Assembly: GCA_039707465.1 (NCBI GenBank)
Contig: CM077643.1
Location: 44,582,605-44,646,604 of the forward strand
Origin: Rhabdophis nuchalis
Taxonomy: Eukaryota > Chordata > Lepidosauria > Squamata > Natricidae
Reading direction: 5' to 3'
Length of the DNA stretch: 64,000 nt
Shown piece after piece: positions 1 through 12,800 of this stretch. The first letter of the stretch is position 1; the number at the start of each line of letters is the position of its first letter. A program made the position numbers and the translations under genes. The notes below the pieces were generated by a model. The model ran no database searches and had not been told where the DNA came from. It saw only the letters and a program-made list of their open reading frames with translations.

Positions 1-221
1 GGGGGGGGGGGCAAAAACGCCTTGTTTTTTGCTCATTTCTGCCCTTCCCAGCCCCCAGGGGCTTTCTGGAAGCCTCCATAAGGGTATGCACGTGGCCATT
101 TTGGTGAAGGGGCGGGGTTTCAGGAGGCAAAAAAATGCTGTATTCGATGTATAAGACGCACCCAGATTTTCAGCCTCTTTTTAGAGGAAAAAAGGTATGT
201 CTTATACTCCGAAAAATACGG
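1..221. mobile_element. TA-flanked MITE, right-hand part (cut by window start)
   Basis: The right end reads cttatactccgaaaaatacgg followed by TA. The same end and the same internal text (aatgctgtattc, gataagacgcaccc) recur at 17,902, 21,758 and 29,570. Non-coding, GC-rich in the middle. TA flanks suggest a Tc1/mariner-type target, but the superfamily is not settled. Confidence 0.65.
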
Positions 222-711
222 TAGGCTCCTCTTAAAACAGTAAATGATTTCTGTGGACTCCACCATATTCTTAAAGAGGTGATACCATAGCTGCAATGAA
301 TCAGCCTCATTGCATCAGCCACATTGCATTAGCTTACTGATTACAGCTGACAACCTTACATCAGCTGGCAGCTATTAAATCCTTAGTACCTTGACATAAG
401 GGATGCTTGGAATTAAGTTCAACAATATCCAGGCAACCCCAACCTCAAGAAGGAAGGGACACGTGAAGAGGCAGTGGTGGTGATGGTGAAGAACAAGAGG
501 CAGGGCTGTTTGGGAGGAAGTAGATTACAAGTTTCATGCTAAGAAACCTACAAAACCTACAAAGCAAGTGATGGTTGCCAAGAAGAAAGTTCCATTTTTC
601 ATTTCCTGCACCATTTCCCCCCCCTCAGGGTGTATTCAGACCAATGATAATATAAGCACCTTTTCTCCACTCCGTCCCTCTTGTAAATTAGAATGTGCAT
701 CTGCTTTGCAG
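222..711. other. TXNDC16 intron end, no repeat recognised
   Basis: Single-copy-looking intronic sequence; nothing beyond the acceptor at 700-711. Confidence 0.5.
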
Positions 712-858
712 AAATCCAGGACGATGAGGTGGTGGAATCAGCTGTCAGAGATCGGAAGCGCGAACTCCCCCTGGAACACATACATACCCTGACAGAAGAA
801 TCCTTCCTCTCCATTCTGGCAGAGACCAACCACACAGCAGTGCTCTTCTATGCCAGCT
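712..858 (+). CDS. TXNDC16: TXNDC16 coding exon (start of a thioredoxin-like domain)
   Basis: The acceptor ends at 711 after a short pyrimidine run (ctgctttgcag) and the donor is gtaagt at 859. The first two bases complete a split codon (phase 1) from an exon outside the window. It encodes an acidic linker (IQDDEVVESAVRDRKREL) and the first strand and helix of a thioredoxin fold (SFLSILAETNHTAVLFYAS). It ends at the residue before the position of the usual WCGHC active site. The last base, T, is joined to GG of the next exon to give Trp. Confidence 0.9.
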
Positions 859-3800
859 GTAAGTCACACGTTGCAAGGTGTTGTTGCAGTGTGGTTTTGG
901 TGCCTTCCATTGGCTGCAGTGCTCTTTAGAATGTAAGCTTTTTTAAAGTGTTTCGTTTGCTCGCTTTTCCATTGCAAGTTTGTGGGGCTGTTGTGGCATT
1001 ATTGGAGCACATTGATGTGCAATGCCCATGATTCATGCTCTTGTGAGATGGGCGGTCATACAAATATGATAGGTCAGGCTTTTGTGATAGACGTGATGTG
1101 TACAGTGGAGAAGAGTTTCGGCAACACTTTTTCAGGGCCAAGGCAGTAAATCTTATAAGAGAAACGCCCAGATCAAGATACTGCACAGTCCTGAACTGGT
1201 GGGGAGAAAGAGGAAGAGATGCATGGTAGCTACACCCTAGAATCTCACAGGCTATACCTAGTAGGTTAGAAAGTTATAGCTTTAGTGTGGCAAGATTCTG
1301 TCCACCAGGTATGAGCAAATACAGGATTGGGCCCTACTGGTTTCATTGGGTCATCTTTGGCCTTGGGCATGACACATAATTGTGCTGGAAACCTCTGGTA
1401 GAAAGCCCAAATTGGAGCAGGATTTCACTGCCAAAAGAGGAGAATCAGTATAGAGTGAATGTTAAGATATTGGACTACAATTGGGGAAACCCAGTTTCAC
1501 ATCTACCTTCGGATAGGGGGTGTTTACCGGGTGACCCTGCGTCAATCACTGTCTTTGAGCCCATCTACCATGAAGAGTTGCCGTTGGAAAACTTGGAAGT
1601 GCTATGAATGCGGTGTTCCGCTCTTGGATGAAGATGGGATATAAACCTGTCAAATAAATAATAATAATAAATATTTGGAAATGTTTAAATGAAGAACAGT
1701 AATCTGTGGAATATAAATTGGTTATGAAACCTTTATGTTCACTGACGGTTATCTCCAAAAGACTATGTCCTGTGGTACAATAAGAGGAAAGGCTTTATAG
1801 AAACATATGTGGATATGTGTCAGGAAAACAGGATGCTGAGTTTATTGGAACTTTATTAGGATCCAGCAGGGCCCTTGCTTACTTGAGGCTGATCCTGCCT
1901 TTCAGTCCAAAAGAATCCCAGAAGTGTTATAAAATAGATGAAATACAAGTGTATTGGCCCTATCTCCTGGCATTGCTCTTGGGTTACATATCCTTTCATC
2001 CATCCTGCCTCATTCCACAAAAAATACGTTTTTATGAGCTCTTTGCTGCAGTTCCAGTCTTATGAGTGCTGTCAGTTGGGCAATCTTCTAGTTGAGTTGC
2101 ATGTTCTGTTCTGATTCGTTGGGCTCCTCACTCCCTAAGGACAAAACAGTAGAAGCCAAAGACAAGCTTGTTAATTCATTGAAAATATACCCTGTTTTAC
2201 TATTAAAGAGACCTAATTTTAAAAACAAAAAAAACCAGTAGCATAACATCCAAATTAATTAAGAAATAAAAATTGGACAAAAATATATTCCCTGAACATG
2301 GACAAGGCAAGAACCAAATGCATGTCCTGAGAGATTACTAATTTCATAGCTTGGTAACTATCAGGAAAAGGTCCTCTTTGATGTACCAAAGTGGAGAATG
2401 GAGGAGAACCACCAAAAAAATGGTGCCCCCCCACTCCCAAACCTTATAGCCACTCCAGTAAGATAATGTGATTGATGGTATATGTCAGCCCTCTGAGAGG
2501 AAATCAAAGCTATGCATGCTAAAACAACTTTTATAAAATGTTATAGTACTAATAGCACTTAGATTTATATACCACTTCACAGTGCTTTATAGGCCTCATT
2601 AAGTGGCTTACAAAGTCAGCATATTGCCCCCAACAGTCTGGGTCCTCATTTTATCGACCTCAGAAGTCAACCAAGTTGTCAAGGCTGAGTCAATTTTGAG
2701 CCTGGTGAGATTCAAACTGCCAAATTGCAGTCAGTCAGCAGAAATAGCCTGCAGTACTGCACTCTAACCACTACACTGCCGAGGCTTATAGTAACAAGAG
2801 TCTTGCAAGTCTGAATGCCCTTCGCCCTTCTCCCCTTTTAGCTTTGTGAGATATACTGTACTATATTGTTTCATTCTTTCATTCATACATACATTCATTC
2901 ATTCCCCACCTTTATTATAATCATAAATAACTCACAGCCACCAACATACCTGCTACTCCTCCCTCTTCCTATTTTCCCCACAACAAGAAGAACCTTATGA
3001 GATCAGTTGGATTGAGAGAGAATGGCCCAAAGTCATCCAGCTGGCTTTGATGCCTAAGCCAGGACTAGAACTCACTGTTACATGGTGTTTCATCCCTCAG
3101 AGTTCTTTGGGAGAACCAAGGTGCAACTTGAGATCTGTGCACATGGAGAAGTCAGATTAAAGTTATCAGTCCAGAGCCTCACTCATCTGCCCATTCCAGT
3201 CAGTGGCTAAGACCTTAGTTGAATTGCCCACCAGATCTTCAGGGAAAATCCCAAACCTCTTAATGGAACCGAACTGGGTCCATCAGTCTAGGTGTTTGAG
3301 GTTTAGAGTTATATAGTTTGTCTATTAGCTATTTAAGGCTTTAGGGCTTAATAGGTAAAGATAAAGGTTCCCTCGCACATATGTGCTAGTCGTTCCCTAC
3401 TCTAGGGGGTGGTGCGCATCTCTGTTTCAAAGCCAAAGAGCCAACGCTGTACGAAGATGTCTCCGTGGTCATGTGGCCAGCATGACTAAACACTGAAGGC
3501 ACACAGAATGCTGTTACCTTCCCACCAAAGGTAGTTCCTATTTTTCTACTTGAATTTTTTTATGTGCTTTTGAACTGCTATGTTGGCAGAAGCTGGGACA
3601 AGTAACGGGAGCTGACTCCGTTACGCGGCACTAGGGATTTGAACTGCTGACCTGTCTGATTGACAAGCTCAGCATCTTAGCTTCTGAGCCACCATGTCAT
3701 TAATACTGATTCCTTAAATTGTGCCCAATAACTATTGGCAACCGGTTCAAATTTTTCCAGTACAGCCATCAAATCACCCTTGAATTTGTACCAGGTAGCA

Positions 3801-6800
3801 CCTTACCTGTGCATTTATTGGAATTCTTGGATATGTTTATTGGAATTCTTGTATAAAACACGTTGTCAAAAGAAAGTTGAGGTTTTTTTTTTAATATGGA
3901 CTAGTAGTCTTTCATGCCTTGTGTTTTGACAGACTCCACATGCTCTGGTATCTGAAATACTCGGTTACTTTTCCTGTCCTCATTACAGGGGAAGCTGTCT
4001 CTCTGGTGGTGATGCGGTCTTTCCTTGAAGTGGCTGCTCAGTTGAAAGGTATGGCTCAGTCAGTATGGTTGCTGTGGTCTATTTCTTTACATTTCATTTA
4101 ATCCAAGGTCTTTGTTTCAAATGATTGATTCAGCGTAAAGTTACTCTTGGTAAGTGGGAAAGCTGATGATGCCTAGTGGCAGAAAGGGAAAAACAGACAG
4201 AACTGTAGAATCCCAAAGAAATATTTGTCCAACTTTTGCTTGAAAGCCTCCCATAAAGAAAAACCCATCACATTTCTTCCTTTCCCAGTTTGATGTCCTC
4301 CTAATGCTTTGAGAGAACACCATCATGCCAGGGTTCCCAATAGCATCCAAAAGTACATCAGAGTCCAAGGCAAAGTACTGCTCAAAGTTCCAATTTATTA
4401 AGAAAGACATGTTGGCACATCTGGGAAAACCTGAATATGAAAGCTTCCTGGTTTTTCCCACCCAGTTGAAAGTTCAAGATCTTGCCCTCACACCCACAAG
4501 TCCATCACATGGTCCAATTCTCCACTGCCATGCTGGCAGTTCCACCCATCCAGTTCCAGTGAGATGCAGAGGTGCAGAGACAAAGGATGACCTTGGTTTT
4601 CTAGAAAGGATTTTGCTATGGCTACATAGCATCTAACTCCGTACAATCCCCCCTCCCATTTTCCCACAATAGAAAATGCATTGTAGAATAATAGAAAGTG
4701 TGACAAGCCAAAGACCCAAAAGAAAAGATGGCTGCAGGCCTGACACATCACTTGCTAATGTAGAATGTGGAGGTCTGGAAAAAATGGGGAAAAATAATGG
4801 AGGTGGCACTTTTTTTTAACAAGCAGAATTATTATGAAATATTTCCAGTTGTATTTATTCCTATTTTTTCGTGTATTGTATACATTACATATTTAAAAAT
4901 AGTCTGTTTAGAAATAGGTTGGCTGGGAATTCTGACAGTCACAATCAAAGACATCTTGAGCCTTATCAAAGATGGTTTAGTCTTCAGGAATGGCTTCCCT
5001 TTGGATTTGTTAAACAATAGCTGGTCATTTTCTAATGAGTGTGTTTATATTATTTACTTCTCAGAACTCCACTGTCTACTTTTTACATTCCCGGCAGACT
5101 TTTGACGTCACTAGATGGAATTATAATTCACAGTTGAGAGTATGTCCTGCATAGCTACTCTTTGACAATAGGCAGAGAAGCAGCAAGTAAACCAGCTGCA
5201 TACGAACACCCTGCCAACTCATCCCCCTAAAAAGCTGGACACAGTAAACAGATATGTGATCTGTTGTACTCAGCCGACCAATTTTACTTTTGAATGCAGC
5301 TGCAGCAGGAAAGGTGGGTGGTGGGGTTGGTAAGAGGCTTGGTCTTTTTTTAAAGATATCCAGGAATCTAAAAGAGAAGAAATAGTAAAGCACCCACTTA
5401 CTTACAAACACAGAATGACCAACGTTTAGGTGACACTTTTGGTTAGGAAGGATAATCTGAACTACAACTTTGTCTACTAGGATGGTTGCTAAAGTATCTG
5501 GCAAATACCAAGGGGCACTTCTACAAATGCATCAAAATCTAATGTACTTTAATTTAAGCCACTTAAGAGATTGATCTGCCTTGTTTTAAATGTTAAGGCA
5601 TATGTCTCCCTGTGTGTGTTTATGTTTATTCCAGTATTTTACATTGATTTATAATGACTCCTTTTTCCTGGCATTAAATACTTTTGGCCAGGCTGGAAAA
5701 ACAGCCATACTACTGCTGAGTGATTTATAATAATGTAAGTCAACTTTCCAGTAGGCTTGACTATTGATTCGAAGAGTGGCATTTTTAAAAAGGTTGTAGT
5801 TTTAAATTTACTCAGTGGGTAGTCCTAGAATCTGTTATTAATTCTTGGGCTAAGCCTTAGAACAAATCAATACCTAAAACAATAAATAATTGCCTTTGGC
5901 AGAATATACTTCCTAAATTCCTATGCAGTTGCAATTATTTCTTTTCTATCAAAGGCTGGCAGTCTTTGTTTCCCAGCTGCCATTACTTGATTTCAAATGA
6001 TTGTCCAGCATGCCAAATCAGTCAGTCGGTCGGTCAGTCAGTCACTTTTGAAGTCACCAAGAAATTTCTGTAACCATTTCCCCAAAACCCATGAGGTCTT
6101 GTGAAAGAATGGCAGAAAAATACCTCATGATTTCATGCAAGCATAGCGAAATCTCATGATAACATAAAACATAGAATAATAGAGTTGAAAAGGACCTCAG
6201 AAGTCTTCTAGTCCAACACCCTGCTCAAGCAGGAGGCCATATATCTGTGATGGCAAACCTAGGGCACACATGCCCAAAGTGGCCCACGAAGCCATGTCGC
6301 CCGGCACGCCTGGCCTTGCCTGTTTGACTTCTAGGTTTCTGGTGCACATGCACATGTGACGATCAGCTGTCCTTCGCCAGCACAGCAGTGCTGAAAACTG
6401 GTGTGCACGTGCACACCGACCAGCTGATTGTCGGGAGTGCATGCACGCCAGAACCCAAATGTTCTGAGTAAACTAAAGCAAACTAAATCTCCAAAGCACC
6501 TGCGGGCAGAACAAGAAGCAATGGGTGGAAACTGATCAAGGAGAGACGCAACCTAGAGCTGAGGAGAAACTTCTTGACAGTTAGGACAATTAATCAGTGG
6601 AACAGCTTTCCTCCAGAAGTTGTGAATGCCCCAACACTGCAAGTCTTCAAGAAGATGTTGGTTAATGCCGGAAGGAATGTTGGTTTTCTGGGAGGTGGGC
6701 AGAGTTAGAGTTAAAACTGTAGAGGAGGCGGAGGCCTTCCTTAAGAAACATTCTCTACTCCTGGAAGACGAAGATTAGGGAACGCCATGGCCCCTCCCAT

Positions 6801-9800
6801 TGGCGGGAAAGAGAAAGAAGAAACAATAGCAAAGAGACTCAGATCACAGAAATGAATAGACTTTGAAAACATTACTGTAACCTGTGAAAAGGGATGGCAG
6901 GAAAAACAAATGATTGAATGTATACATGTTGAAATGTGATATATATGTATCTTTTGCCAATTATTTTCTTTTTTAATATTGAATTTTTATGAAGTATCGT
7001 AGGTGACCACCATCCTCCACATGGAAGCCATTAAAATGTTTACTTTTTTACCCTATTTACCCCTTTTCCCAAAAACATTGTAAAACCCAATAAAATTGTT
7101 TAAAAAAAAAGATGTTGGATAGCCATTTGTCTGAAATGGTATAGGGCTTCCTGCCTAGGCAGGGAGTTGGACTAGATGACCTCCAAGGTCCCTTCCAACT
7201 CTGCTATTGTATTTATTTATTTATTTTACAATACGTAATAATACATAACAATATGTAGAATTTGGTACCAGTACTCATGGCGGTGAACCAAAATACTACT
7301 GACTGCATGATCTTTCAGGTTTAGTTGTAGCACATGTGAAACAGTTATTAAAGAGTAACAGCAGGAAAGAGCCACTGTCTTCATACTGTTCTCATGGATG
7401 GTCTTTGATCTGATAAAGCAAAATTCCTCTGATATTCTAACCAATATGTTTATTTTTGATGTATCAGCAAATCAACTGAAGAATCAATGAATAAAAACTA
7501 GAGTGGTTCTTCATAGAGTAAAAGTAGTTGATGGAGTAGATTCTAAGATTTTTTTTTTTTTAAGTTTCATGAATTTTACACAAACAGCCAGAAACAATTG
7601 TATCACTGCCCTTTTGTTGTTTCTTCCACATGTTTTCTCTAGGGACTCCTGAGATTTCACTTGCAAGAGTTAACTGCTGGGATTGGCCATACCTTTGCTT
7701 GCAGGAAAATATCACCCAATTTCCTATTATGAAGATGTATACGAAAGAAGGGGCATGGCTGGCTTACTCTGGGATGTGGGAGACCAAAGAGATGATGAAG
7801 TTCATTGAATTGTAAGTACTATGTTGCTGGTTAAGAGCCACTTTAGGGCAAACATTTTAGATTCTGGTGTCCTCTGGATGTCTTTGGACTTAAACTCTCA
7901 TTATCTCCAGATTATATAAGGAAAATCATGGAATAGACCAAACCTGGGAATAAATTGAAAGGATGTGGATCAGTGGTGGGTTGCCAATTTTTTCATTACC
8001 GGTTCGGGCTTGTTCGTACGCCATCCGGGCGAGTGAGAAGAGCCTCCCGCCCCCACTACTACTGGTTCAGCTGAACTGGAAGCAACCCACCACTGATGTG
8101 GGTAACCCTTGAGGGAAGAATTTGCTAGGAAGTAGTTGAGAAATGTGAGACTCAAACTGTTGCATTTTTTGGGGTGGTTGGTTCTTCTATTTGCATCTCA
8201 CACTTTTTCCCAAGACTTCAAGGTGGAGCACTAAATTGTACCCACATAATAACAATCCTGTGAGGAGGTAGATTTAGCAATAACGTAGGCCTAATGCCAC
8301 CGAGACAGCTTTATGTTTAAGTGGAAAGTCAAACCTGAATCTCCTTGACCCAAACTTCACACCTTAAATACTGCGGGCTTTCAGTAAGAAGACTTCAGAA
8401 AGCCTGAATCTGAGGTAGCTTAGCCTCTGCATTTCACAGCTGAAGCTGAAGCAAACATATAAAGTTTACATGTGCAGTTTAGATGAAAGAACAAGATGTA
8501 CATTCATACATTTCTCCATGACACTCTGAAATTGTTTTGGAATAATGCTGAAGATGTGGGAGATGCTGGGAATGGAGTCGTCTTGCACCTAGGAAACAGA
8601 ATTCTGTGAAAGCAAAATAAAATAAAACTGTCCCTTGTAAATCGGCCTGAAGTCTGGTCTCAAATTACATCTTTAGAAGCAGAAATTCTTGCCCAGTGAG
8701 ATTGACGACGCCTGAAGAAATAGAAGAATATTTGAGTGACAAAACCTCATCACACTGCACAGTTTCTGTACTGGGAATGTTTGACTCAAGCATGAGTGAA
8801 GGTAAATCCATTGCCTGGTTATTTCAAACTTTATTGCAAAACACAATGTTACTGAAAGTAATAATATTTTGTAATGCCTTATGATTGTAGAATAAAATTT
8901 ATGTTGGGATCTTTCACAACAACCCACTAGACAGGGCACTGGCTGTATTACACACGATTATTGCTTCACTTTGGGAGCCAAATTCAGGGGCGGGAAATGA
9001 TTTTTTCTCCCTCCCTAATAATACTAGAATTTGGATTGCCCAGGGAGGTAAGAGGGCAGAGAATGAAGAATGGATTTAGTATGTAAACACTCTTCAGATA
9101 ATTTTATTTGTTAGAAACAAGCACTACATTTCTCCTTTTATCTCTCCTCGCTCACACACAGACAAACCCAAAATGCAGATGTTATTTGGGATATATTGGA
9201 AAAATTCAGAAAAGATTGGGGGGCAGGTACCAGATGTTCTTTGCCCTGGAAAACCTGAAATTGCTCATGTTCCACTTTTTATTTTCTTGGCTTTTTTTTC
9301 CTGTTACTTCTCAGTATACAGGTTGACAACAGGTAGTTCTTGGGTTGCAACAATGTGGGACAGGAAATTCTATCATTAAGCAATGCAGTTGGAAAGTGAT
9401 GTCATGTGACTAGGCTGCTTAGCAACAGAAACTTTGGCAGTCCCAATTGTAGCTGTTAAATGAAGACCATCCTTACACGACAGTGAGGATTTCATATGAT
9501 CGCAACTTCTTGATTTCCTACTGACTTTCCCATTGATTTTGCTTAGGGAAAGCCAGTAGGGAATGTCAGAATTCATGATCCTATGACTTTGGGGATATCA
9601 CAATACCTGGAATTCCTAGGTTCTGTTACCTCATTATAACTTTCAATCGTTTGTTGTAATCTGAGGACTACCTCTAAGACATTCCTTCAACTTCTCCAGC
9701 CTGATTCCATAAGAAGTATTGAAATGGCCACTCCCCAAATTTGGAAGCAGTTGGGTCCAGAAAATGGTTAATTTAGATTGAATTTACTAAGATAAACTTA

Positions 9801-12800
9801 AATTATTATTCCTGAAGTATTTTATACTTTTCCCCTTCTTGTCACATTAAAATTACAATTTAGCAGTAATTTTGGAAGGTTCCTTTCAACCACAGAACTG
9901 CATTATATGTTTTAATATTCCTGCTTTTTCAATGTTCATGTTTGCTTAGGCCAATAGGGGGCAGTAGCATATCTGTACTTGGCTCCAGATTCTGTTGTCT
10001 GTTGAATTGATGGCTGGATGAAACACTGACTTTTATATGGAGATAAACAAATCAGCTTCTGCAGGAAATTGAGTTGAGATTGTCAAATAATTACCAACAA
10101 TTTGTTTTCATCGCTTTTGATAATGAACTTCAAAATTGTACTATATATTTTATGTTATTAAGCATGATGCAAAGAAAGGAGAGAGAAAACTGATAAATAA
10201 CTATTTCAGTTGTTCAAGACTCAGAGATCGGTATATAGAAAGATCTAGAGTGTGTCAAAAAGCCCAAAGCCAAATGTTAAAAGTGATGGACTGATTGATT
10301 TAATACAAAGGGCTATTTTCTGAGCATAAGGCACTGTTATTACATGTCAGGCCAGTCTCTTCAGTTAGCAGAGGAAAATCTATCACGACTAGCTTTTTAC
10401 AGTCCACAGTCTGGCAGAAGGTCCTTTATTATCAATTGTTTGCTTGATCCATTTTATTGACGAAATCTGGCTTTTGCTCCAAACTACTCTTTGCAATCAA
10501 ACTCTGACACATTCAGACAGTTGATAAGGGCTCACAAGGTCAGAAGGACCTGCCCTTGCAGGCATCCCATCTCCTGCTAAAGAGATTGCAGAGGCAGCTG
10601 AGGGAGTAGCAGCATCTCCTTTGCTTCCTATTGTTTGTCCCCCGTCTTAGGTAACCTCAGATGCAATGTTGGCCTGAGGTAAACGGTTGTCCAAGCAAAA
10701 GGATACTTTTCCAATAGAAGCACGAGTGTTCCACAGCGACTTCTTACATTTCTGTGGAGCAATTGTTCTGTAAGGTTTTGTTCACCTTTTAAGAAGAAGT
10801 GGTTGCCAGAGGGGTTGCTCAGGGGTTGCCGCAAAGAAGAGGGAGTCAAACTAATAATAATAATAATAATTTTTAATTTATAACCCGCTCTCTCTCCCCG
10901 AAGGGACTCGAGGCGGGGCACAGGGAATTAAAAATACAATTAAAAACCACAAACAAAGTACAATGTTAAAACGAATTAAACTAACCCTGCGCTAAAAGCC
11001 CATATAAAACTAAAACTAAACCCTAAAAACCCCTAAAAACAATTTAATTACCCTAGGCCGGCCAAGCAGAAGAAGTATGTTTTTAATTTTTGCCGGAAGG
11101 AGCGGAGGTCCGTGGTTGTTCTGATTTCGGGGGGAAGGTCATTCCAGAGGGTCGGGCCCGCCACAGAGAAGGCCCTTCCCCTGGGTGTCGCCCGCTGGCA
11201 TAACCTAGTGGACGGCACCCGGAGAAGTCCCTCTCTGTGGGAGCGAATCGGCCGCAGGGATGTATGGGGCAGGATGCGATCCCGCAGATAGCTAGGTCCC
11301 GTGCCATGGAGCGCTTTGAAGATGATAACCAACACCTTGAAGCGCAGGAGCTCGCGCAGGAGCGGTGTTACATGGGAAAACCTAGAGGTTCCCATAACTG
11401 CCCGCGCGGCTGCATTCTGGACAAGCTGAAGCCTTCGGGTGCACCTCAAGGGGAGCCCCATGTAGAGAACTATTCTCCAAAGCACCTGAGGGCAGAACAA
11501 GAAGCAATGGGTGGAAACTAATCAAGGAGAGAAGCAACTTAGAACTAAGGAGAAATTTCCTGACAGTTAGAACAATTAATCAGTGGAACAGCTTGCCTCC
11601 AGAAGTTGTGAAGTCAATAAGAAGATGTTGGATAGCCATTTGTCTGAAACGGTATAGGGTTTCCTGCCTAGGCAGGGGGTTGGACTAGAAGATCTCCAAG
11701 GTCCCTTCCAACTCTGCTATTGTATTGCATTTTTGTTTATAAACAATGAATCATCACCCAGCAAGGCTCAACCGAATTTGGAACTCAAAACACAATCTAC
11801 AAAGTTACCCCTGCATGGCCTCATGGGAGTCTGACTACCACTCAGAATTGTATTGTATAAGAAATTCACACTGAATAATGAAGATAGGATAGGATAATTT
11901 GGGAAATTATATTCAGCCATTTGTCTGAAATGATTTAGGGCGGGGGTGTCAAACTCGTGTCGTCACGTGACTTATTGTGACATTTCCCCCCTTTGCTAAA
12001 CTGGGCATTGGCGTGGCCATCACATGATGCATCCGGCTTGTGGGCCGCGAATTTGACAGCCCTGGTGTAGGGTCTCCTGCTTGAGCAAGGGGTTGGATTA
12101 AACACCTCTAAGGTCTCTTCCAGCTCTATTCTAATCTTTTTCTGTTATAGGAAAAGCCAAAAGCAACTGAATTTACTCATTGGTGTTTTCCAGAGATTTT
12201 GTTGCCCTGCATATTTTCTATTGTAAAGAGTAAGAAGCTGTTAAAATCCAAATAACCAATCATAATATGAACCTCAGATGCTCTAGAAGGGACTCCGGCA
12301 CTGACTGCTGATGCTGTCCATCTTTCAAGAGGGCCAATCTTTTGAGCCCTGAGGGCTGCCTTATTGGTTAGATAATGACCAGTGCTAGGGTAAAAGCCTA
12401 CAAGTGCATCAACAAGTAATGCAATTTGTGCAATGAAAATTTCACACAATATTATTGTTAGTGTAATTTTTACACATTGGTGACAAAATACATACAAAGG
12501 AACTTCTGATGATATAAATCAATCTTGGAGTTGCATTTTTTTAATGTTATTTAAGAAATTTCATTTTCCATATTTGTTTCAGTGGACTGTTTTTGTTCAG
12601 GTTTTCATATATTGGTTAGAAACAGTTTTTCATGGATTGGGTTTATTGATTGATTGTATTTAGTGAATGGCATGTGTTAGCCAGGGATGGTGGCCTCTGT
12701 GAAAGGGATTTTTGGGGTGGCGTTATCTTACCTGTGAGATGCCTGAAAGCCAGTAGACCAGGGGTGTCCAAACTTGGGAACTTTAAGATTTGTGCACTTC

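Noticed and set aside
4325..4636. 103-codon reading between TXNDC16 exons as an extra exon
   Set aside because: It lies entirely inside a solo LTR with a 5-bp duplication.
8697..8801. Exon start at the strong-looking acceptor cccag (8696) or at 8701
   Set aside because: The first breaks the frame with the previous exon and meets a stop. The second keeps frame but drops the conserved SRNSCPV segment. The acceptor at 8676 satisfies both phase and similarity.
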